A DNA stretch of 64,000 bases from Aquanectria penicillioides (Eukaryota > Ascomycota > Sordariomycetes > Hypocreales > Nectriaceae): contig PYIU01000005.1 of the NCBI GenBank assembly GCA_003415625.1, positions 3,415,001-3,479,000 of the forward strand, read 5' to 3'. Below the pieces are notes generated by a model. It ran no database searches. It was not told the origin of the DNA and saw only the letters and a program-made list of their open reading frames with translations. Shown piece after piece: positions 58,459 through 64,000 of the stretch (positions are counted from its first letter, which is position 1; each line of letters begins with the position of its first letter). A program made the translations under genes and the position numbers.

Positions 58459-59755
58459 TGTGATTACTATTGTTGTGAGTGGTGATGATATTTCGGTTGG
58501 TTGGATGGCGCTGTGAGCCAGTTCCGAACGTCAAAACAGAAAGATGAATGAAGATTATAGCTTCTAGCGAGAAGGAAGGGGGGAGAACAATGCATCATGG
58601 GCCGGTTCGGTGAAAAAGAATACGCTTGCGGGGTAGTGGGGTGTGATAGAACCCCCATGGGAGGAGGACCACATGATCAGGTTGCGTAATCTCAGCATCT
58701 GCCGGGGAGTCAAGGTATCAATATTCGCCGGTAAGTATCTCCTAGTGATGATAGACTTGCTGGTGATCGTGGAGATAAGAATCTCGCAGTGGAGCCTCCG
58801 TTGTGGGGTTCGATCAGCTTCCTCTGATAATCCTGAGCGCCTGCGATTCTGATCCATCATCTGTTTCCTGTCTGGCTAGAATACAATCCATGCGGCTTAT
58901 CAGTAATTTGATGGGTTTCATCGAATAGATATGCACATTGCTATCTCAAATAATGGAGTATTATCCACGGAAGCAACCGATCCCTGCACTGTTTACCCCG
59001 GGAATTCGTCGCTTGTTCGCGTATCGAAGTCGCATCGAAGTCGACTATCGTGCATTCATGGTGGTTGCCACATGGCTACTGATTCGAATGCCGAGTGGGG
59101 TTGCAAGCCGAGAGACAGGGATCGGGTGCTTCGGAAAGCGACGCTAATCTGAGGTTCATGATCGGCTTCTCATCCGATGCAAGACTAGCCAAGCCACGTT
59201 TTGGGTGACAGCGTAAATTCCAATAGCATATAGAGCCGAGGAGGGATAGAAGTATACTCCTATTGACTGGATAAGAGATAGTAACCCTCTTGGTCTGAGA
59301 CGGTGGCATCGGGAAGATTTGTTCGATACCAAGAACGTTCCGAGTTCGCTCAGGGGTCGGAACTCTGTGAGGCTGGTTGAGGTCATGGGACCAATTTGTT
59401 GATACTTCGGATGAAAGCTGAATGGGCGATGGAAGTGCAACATGCCAATTCTTTCCTGTTTTAGGCATTAGCTGACGATTGCAATCTAACTCGCCGAACA
59501 TGAATGCGCGTCGGTTTAGGGCCAATGAAGGCTTAGAGAAATCACCATGTACGTTCTCAGCGCCACCGATAGGCTTCGATTTGACGATAGGTGCTAGCTA
59601 TCTCAGAGTGACCTCAATTTGATAAGTATTTATTCACATCCATCCTTCTTGTTCTATCGTCTTCCCTCTGCAGACATCGCTCCACAACAACTTAGCCATC
59701 CCAGATTTTCTCATCTTGGCCAGTGTAATCAGCAACTCGGCAACTCATCCTCATC
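58459..59755. promoter_or_regulatory. Divergent intergenic region between two oxygenase-like genes
   Basis: 1.3 kb between the two start codons. Short ORFs on both strands are not recognisable. It must contain both promoters, but no binding site can be named. Confidence 0.4.
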
Positions 59756-60892
59756 ATGCCTTCTGTAACTCTTCTTCCTCCTTTGGCACCACCCAAGGTG
59801 ATTGGTCCCACTACCAAGAGAGCCACACGCCCAACCACAGCAATTCCTCAGCATTTAATCGATGAAGCCAAAATCCCAGAAAAGGTGCCATTCGACCCAA
59901 AGAGGCACCTCAACTTCGAATTCCCCAACAAGATCTACTCTATGAGCGACATTGGCCTCGAAGGCCATGGAATTTCTCCAAATGCAGTATCTGAGCCATT
60001 CCCCCTCTTCACAGAAGAGGCCATCAAGCAAATGAGATCAGAAATCTTTAGCGAAGAGGTTCTTGAGAACTGCCGGTATAGCTCGACCTTTATCAAGAAC
60101 ATGGTCCGAGGCATGGGCCCCTCGTGAGTCAATCAACCGAAAGTTTCATAAATGGCCATGTTCTAATTAAATCTAGTCGGGCTCCATTTACCTACGAGGT
60201 TTGGAGATCGCCCGAAGTTCTTGCCAGAATCTCAGAGGTCGCGGGCATCGAATTGATTCCCGCCATTGATTTCGACATTGCCAACATCAACATCTCAATC
60301 AATGACGAGGCCAAGGCCACCACCCCAGCCAAAGACGATCCCCTCGGCGACGGTCTTTCTACAGTCGCATGGCATTACGATAGCTACCCCTTTGTCTGCG
60401 TGACGATGCTCTCCGATTGCACAGACATGGTTGGTGGAGAGACGGCTATCAAAACTGCCAGTGGAGAGATCCAAAAAGTCCGTGGACCAACTATGGTGAG
60501 TGATGAACATGATGAGCAATTATGATCCTGAGCTAACACCCGCGTAGGGAACAGCAGTGATCCTTCAGGGTCGGTACATCGAGCATCAAGCACTGAAGGC
60601 TCTTGGTGGCCGCGAGCGCATCAGTATGGTCACCAGTTTCCGGCCCAAGTCGCCACTGGTCAAGGAAGAGACTGTGCTCACTGGCGTTCGTGGAATCAGC
60701 AACCTTTCCGAGCTCTACACCCAGTACACCGAGTACCGATTGGAGATTCTGGAGGAGCGCATCCGGGCGAAGCTCAAGGCGGAGCGCCAACGGGAGGTGG
60801 CCAAGCGGCCGTTTAATACAGAGGAGACGCGGGCGTTTCTGACGGAACAAAAAGCATTCTTGGAGTCGATGCTTGAAGAGTTGTTTGAGTAA
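59756..60892 (+). CDS. Fungal Fe2OG-oxygenase-like protein
   Basis: Three exons, 59756-60123, 60177-60495 and 60548-60892 (1,032 nt, 343 aa), with introns of 53 and 52 nt. ATG at 59756 (MPSVTLLPP). After a Pro/Thr-rich start, the core has WHYDSYPFVCVTMLS with His189 and Asp191 as the HxD pair, GGETAIKTASG, and YIEHQAL with distal His242. The spacing fits a double-stranded beta-helix 2-oxoglutarate oxygenase. GRERISMVTSFRPKS follows and may hold the 2-oxoglutarate-binding Arg. The C-terminal 80 residues are charged and probably coiled-coil. This type is common but uncharacterised in ascomycetes. Substrate unknown. Confidence 0.75.
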
Positions 60893-61306
60893 TGCCATGC
60901 AATGTTGGCTATGGTCCATAGTGTGTAGCGATTAAGCTTTATGAAATTGAACTTGATGGCATTGGGGGTTTTTTTTTCTTCGACCTCTTTGTTGACATTT
61001 CCTCTTCTGTAAGCGCGTTGCATGAATAATGGAAGCCCAGGGCAGTCCCCAAGTTTGAGTTCATCCCAGTCGCAGGTCACGGGTAGCAAGCCATTCGGGC
61101 TGTGGCTGAGAGTGGGGATGGCCGTATAAAACCACACTGCCCGCTCTCCAAATAAGTTGATTCTAGTAAACAATCACGGGGAATTTACAGCTGCCTCGTG
61201 CGACAATAACGGGCTGTGCGCACGTTGTTGGGAAGCAAATACGGCGAAGCAACACCATCGACAGACCGGCATCCAGGCGGTGGGTTTCGCTGTGTTTAGT
61301 GGGCAC
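60893..61306. other. Intergenic, upstream of the glycosidase gene
   Basis: Contains a T-run at about 60967-60978. The open frame of the next gene extends back through this stretch without an ATG. Nothing else was recognised. Confidence 0.4.
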
Positions 61307-64000
61307 ATGCACCTGAACTTGGACTTGATGGTGAACATGCTGACACGGCCGGCTCGTGAAGCCAAGGTTGCGTCGAAGATGGACATGGGAGAGAGCCCGA
61401 CAGGCGAGAAAGGCGCCGTGGGAGGTCCGGAAACGCATTCTCATCGACGCGTCAACCCCGCATCCATCGCCAAAGTCCTAGCGAGCGCAGCTCTGATCAG
61501 CCTTGCTACGGCGGGCTTGCGGAAGCGGTTTGGCGGCATGAATCTGGGGCTGAAGCATCATCAAGGGCCGCTTGTCACCACGCCTTTCTCGCCGCTCCCT
61601 GTCGGCACCGTCAAGGCTGATGGATGGCTGGCCACTCAGTTGCAGATGCAAGTTGAAGGCGCTACAGGCCACGCGGAGGAGCTGTACACCGACCTGGGTC
61701 CAAGGAGTGCGTGGCTCGGCGGCGACATCGACTTCTGGAACTGGGCAGAAGTGTCGCCTTACTACGTCAAGGGCCTGGTTGCGCTGGCGTATGTGACGGG
61801 CGACGAGTCCCTCAAGGCCAAAGCCGAGAAGTGGGTGAATTGGACGCTGGACAACTTGGGCGATGATGGATTTCTCGGCCCTCGCATGTTGGAGCGCGCG
61901 GGCGATGGGCAGGATTCGTGGGGCCGCATGCCGATGCTCTATGCTCTACGCGACTACTACGACGCTACTCACGATCCCCGTGTGATACCAGCTCTCCTCA
62001 GGTGGTTTCGTCTCATGTGGAAAATAACGGCCGCAAAACCACCAACAAACTGGGGTCGCTCGCGCATCGGCGACTCGATCGACTGCGTGCACTGGCTGTA
62101 CAAGCAAACCAAGGAGCCGTGGTTATTGAGACTGTCGGACCATATGGCGCAGGTCGCATATCCCCTAGCCGACATCTACACCCACAATGAGTTCTTGACC
62201 TACGACGGTGGCCGCGACTACCAGGTCAAGCACAACGTCAACGTGCAGCAAAACATCAGGATGCCGGTGATCCGGTCAGTGCGCTCAAGAAGCGCCTATG
62301 ACCGAGATTCATACATGATCGGCTCCAACCACACCATGCGCCAGCACGGCCAAGCCCACGGCGGCGTCAGCGGCACCGAGATGCTGGCTGGCGACTCGTC
62401 CACCGCGGGCATGGAGCTATGCGCCATAGTTGAGCGCATGCAATCGGACCAAGAAGCCCAGATGGTCTTGGGCGAGGCACTGATCGGCGACCACCTGGAG
62501 AAGCTGACGTTCAACGCCCTTCCCGGAGCGCTTAAGAAGGACTTCACGGCCCATCAGTACTACTCACTTCCCAACCAAGTGCAGAGCATCTATGGATCGC
62601 AAGGTATTGGACAAGACAACCCCACTGCGCTTACGCCCAGTATAGCCTCCAACTTCCCGTGCTGCCGCCACAACATGCACATGGGCTGGCCGTACTACGT
62701 GAAGCACATGTGGGCTGCTACGCCCGACGGCGGCTTGGCCGCCATGGCTTACGGCCCGAGTCATCTCACGACCCGCTTGGGGAGCGGAGGGGTTCCCGTC
62801 AGTGTAAAATCAGACACTCATTATCCTTTTGAAGAGCAGATCCGACTGCATTTTACCATGAGCTCAGAGGCAGCTTTCCCTCTGGCTCTCCGTATCCCAG
62901 CGTGGGCCCAAGAACCCAGTGTTCTTGTCAACGGCGTGCCACAAGAAGGCGTCGCAGCGGGTTCGTTCTACTACATCAGGCGCACGTGGTCAAATCAAGA
63001 CGTCGTCACCATCAATGTCCCCATGAAGCTGACGATATCGCGTTGGGTGCGCCAGTCTGTGGCCGTTGAGCGAGGCCCGCTCGTGTACTCGTTGCAAATC
63101 ACTGAGAATTGGCGGGGCCCGGATCCTCTGACCCATTTTGAGGTTTTGGGAGCTGGTGTAAACATCTTGCCTGGCTATGGGACGTGGCAAGTCGAACCTA
63201 CTTCACCATGGCGGTATGCTTTAGACGTTGATCTGGAGAAGCCTGCGGACAGCATCACCATCCACCACCGAGACATGCCTGCCAATCCTTTCATCCAAAG
63301 CACTACACCCACATATCTCAAGGCCCGCGCTCGCATCTTAGGATACTGGGGCATGATGCCTTCCAACCGCGTCTTGGCCTCTGAACCGCCCTATCCCGCA
63401 GTGACCAGCGAGAAACAAGTGAACATCACGCTAGTGCCATTTGGTGCCGAGAATATCCGCCTCACCTACTTCCCGCTGGCCATTTCTACGAGTAAGACGG
63501 CGCAGGCAGAGCTCGGTTCCCTTAAAGGAGGCGCCATCGTAGATGTCGATGCTGAAAAGCGCGTGGTATTTGTGGACTTTAAGGGCGTTGCTGGAGCATC
63601 CCTAACACTTGAGATCGCTGCGGCCAGCGCTGGTCCGCACTATGTGACACTGCGATACGGACAAGACTGCGCAAACCCATGGGCCAGCACCACGGTGACT
63701 GTCAATGGCGTTCCACTGCCGAGCCTTGCATTCGTAAACGCCCCCGCGGATGCCCTCTGGGTGGACACTGCACCGCTCACGGCATCGCTGATTGAAGGCT
63801 TCAACTCCATCGTTATCACATCCGGTAGCGCCTGTGCACCCAAGATTGACGCCATCAGCATCGCTCCCTTGCAGGGGACCAGTTACGAGGCTGAAGACGC
63901 CGTCTTGACCGGCCGCGCCATGGTCAACAACAATAATCCTCGATACACGGGGACGGGTTTCGTCGACTTCCGCAGCTCGACAAAGGCCAGCGCCACCTTT
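61307..64000 (+). CDS. GH127/DUF1680-type glycoside hydrolase (beta-L-arabinofuranosidase-like), partial at the window edge
   Basis: Continuous frame of 898 codons from the ATG at 61307 (MHLNLDLMV) to the window end, with no stop. The true start may be a later Met (for example MDMGESP). A hydrophobic segment (KVLASAALISLATAGL, about 55-70) after basic residues suggests a signal anchor or secretion. Family marks in order: GGDIDFWNWAEVSPYYVKGL, GDSIDCVHWLYKQT, HNVNVQQNIRMP, HGQAHGGVSGTEMLAGD and FPCCRHNMHMGWPYYVKHMW. The CC pair corresponds to the zinc/thiolate Cys region of GH127. A beta-sandwich follows, then near 63890 YEAEDAVLTG starts a CBM6/35-like carbohydrate-binding module. It would release arabinofuranose or another sugar from plant or fungal glycans. 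C-terminus outside the window. Confidence 0.8.
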   Translation, partial: MHLNLDLMVNMLTRPAREAKVASKMDMGESPTGEKGAVGGPETHSHRRVNPASIAKVLASAALISLATAGLRKRFGGMNLGLKHHQGPLVTTPFSPLPVGTVKADGWLATQLQMQVEGATGHAEELYTDLGPRSAWLGGDIDFWNWAEVSPYYVKGLVALAYVTGDESLKAKAEKWVNWTLDNLGDDGFLGPRMLERAGDGQDSWGRMPMLYALRDYYDATHDPRVIPALLRWFRLMWKITAAKPPTNWGRSRIGDSIDCVHWLYKQTKEPWLLRLSDHMAQVAYPLADIYTHNEFLTYDGGRDYQVKHNVNVQQNIRMPVIRSVRSRSAYDRDSYMIGSNHTMRQHGQAHGGVSGTEMLAGDSSTAGMELCAIVERMQSDQEAQMVLGEALIGDHLEKLTFNALPGALKKDFTAHQYYSLPNQVQSIYGSQGIGQDNPTALTPSIASNFPCCRHNMHMGWPYYVKHMWAATPDGGLAAMAYGPSHLTTRLGSGGVPVSVKSDTHYPFEEQIRLHFTMSSEAAFPLALRIPAWAQEPSVLVNGVPQEGVAAGSFYYIRRTWSNQDVVTINVPMKLTISRWVRQSVAVERGPLVYSLQITENWRGPDPLTHFEVLGAGVNILPGYGTWQVEPTSPWRYALDVDLEKPADSITIHHRDMPANPFIQSTTPTYLKARARILGYWGMMPSNRVLASEPPYPAVTSEKQVNITLVPFGAENIRLTYFPLAISTSKTAQAELGSLKGGAIVDVDAEKRVVFVDFKGVAGASLTLEIAAASAGPHYVTLRYGQDCANPWASTTVTVNGVPLPSLAFVNAPADALWVDTAPLTASLIEGFNSIVITSGSACAPKIDAISIAPLQGTSYEAEDAVLTGRAMVNNNNPRYTGTGFVDFRSSTKASATF

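Overview
The window looks like a chromosome segment of a filamentous ascomycete (Pezizomycotina, probably Sordariomycetes). Genes are small-intron genes (44-74 nt introns, GT...AG). There is a HET-domain gene, an NLR (NACHT-ankyrin) gene, several MFS genes, and a 15.5 kb AT-rich block in which the coding remains are riddled with CAA/CAG to TAA/TAG and TGG to stop changes. That is the signature of repeat-induced point mutation (RIP). No tRNA, rRNA or CRISPR array was recognised.

Layout. 0-4.2 kb: a BAHD/trichothecene-acetyltransferase-like gene and two unrecognised minus-strand ORFs. 4.17-19.90 kb: two nested, RIP-destroyed LTR retrotransposons. The outer one is a Ty1/Copia element on the minus strand (259-bp LTRs, target duplication CCATC). 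It is interrupted by a 10.2-kb plus-strand Ty3/Gypsy element (311-bp LTRs, target duplication CCTTT) that has a pol chromodomain and an extra ~635-codon ORF of unknown function between pol and the 3' LTR. 20.4-21.5 kb: a 3-hydroxyisobutyrate-dehydrogenase-like oxidoreductase. 22.3-29.6 kb: a divergent pair, an NLR with NACHT and a run of ankyrin repeats (minus) and a HET-domain gene (plus), a candidate vegetative-incompatibility or innate-immunity locus. A decayed NLR-like fragment lies near 33.8 kb. 30.1-37.8 kb: an MFS transporter, a BCS1-like AAA ATPase with a one-base frameshift near its end, and a glutathione-dependent formaldehyde-activating (Gfa) family gene.

39-49 kb is a gene graveyard. 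It holds broken copies of an MFS anion symporter, a TPR-repeat protein, an old-yellow-enzyme oxidoreductase and an NCS1-type permease, with one intact sugar-porter MFS gene among them. 49.6-61 kb is intact again: an amidase, a large AAA ATPase with an N-terminal DUF7025-like region, a 793-aa protein with two C-terminal membrane segments, and two divergently transcribed iron/2-oxoglutarate-oxygenase-like genes. From 61.3 kb to the right edge runs a GH127/DUF1680-type glycosidase, cut by the window end.

Many of the gene families (acyltransferase, dioxygenases, transporters, amidase, HET/NLR) and the pseudogene and transposon load are typical of a fast-evolving accessory or subtelomeric region. 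That placement is an inference. All intron positions were read by eye from splice signals and frame continuity.
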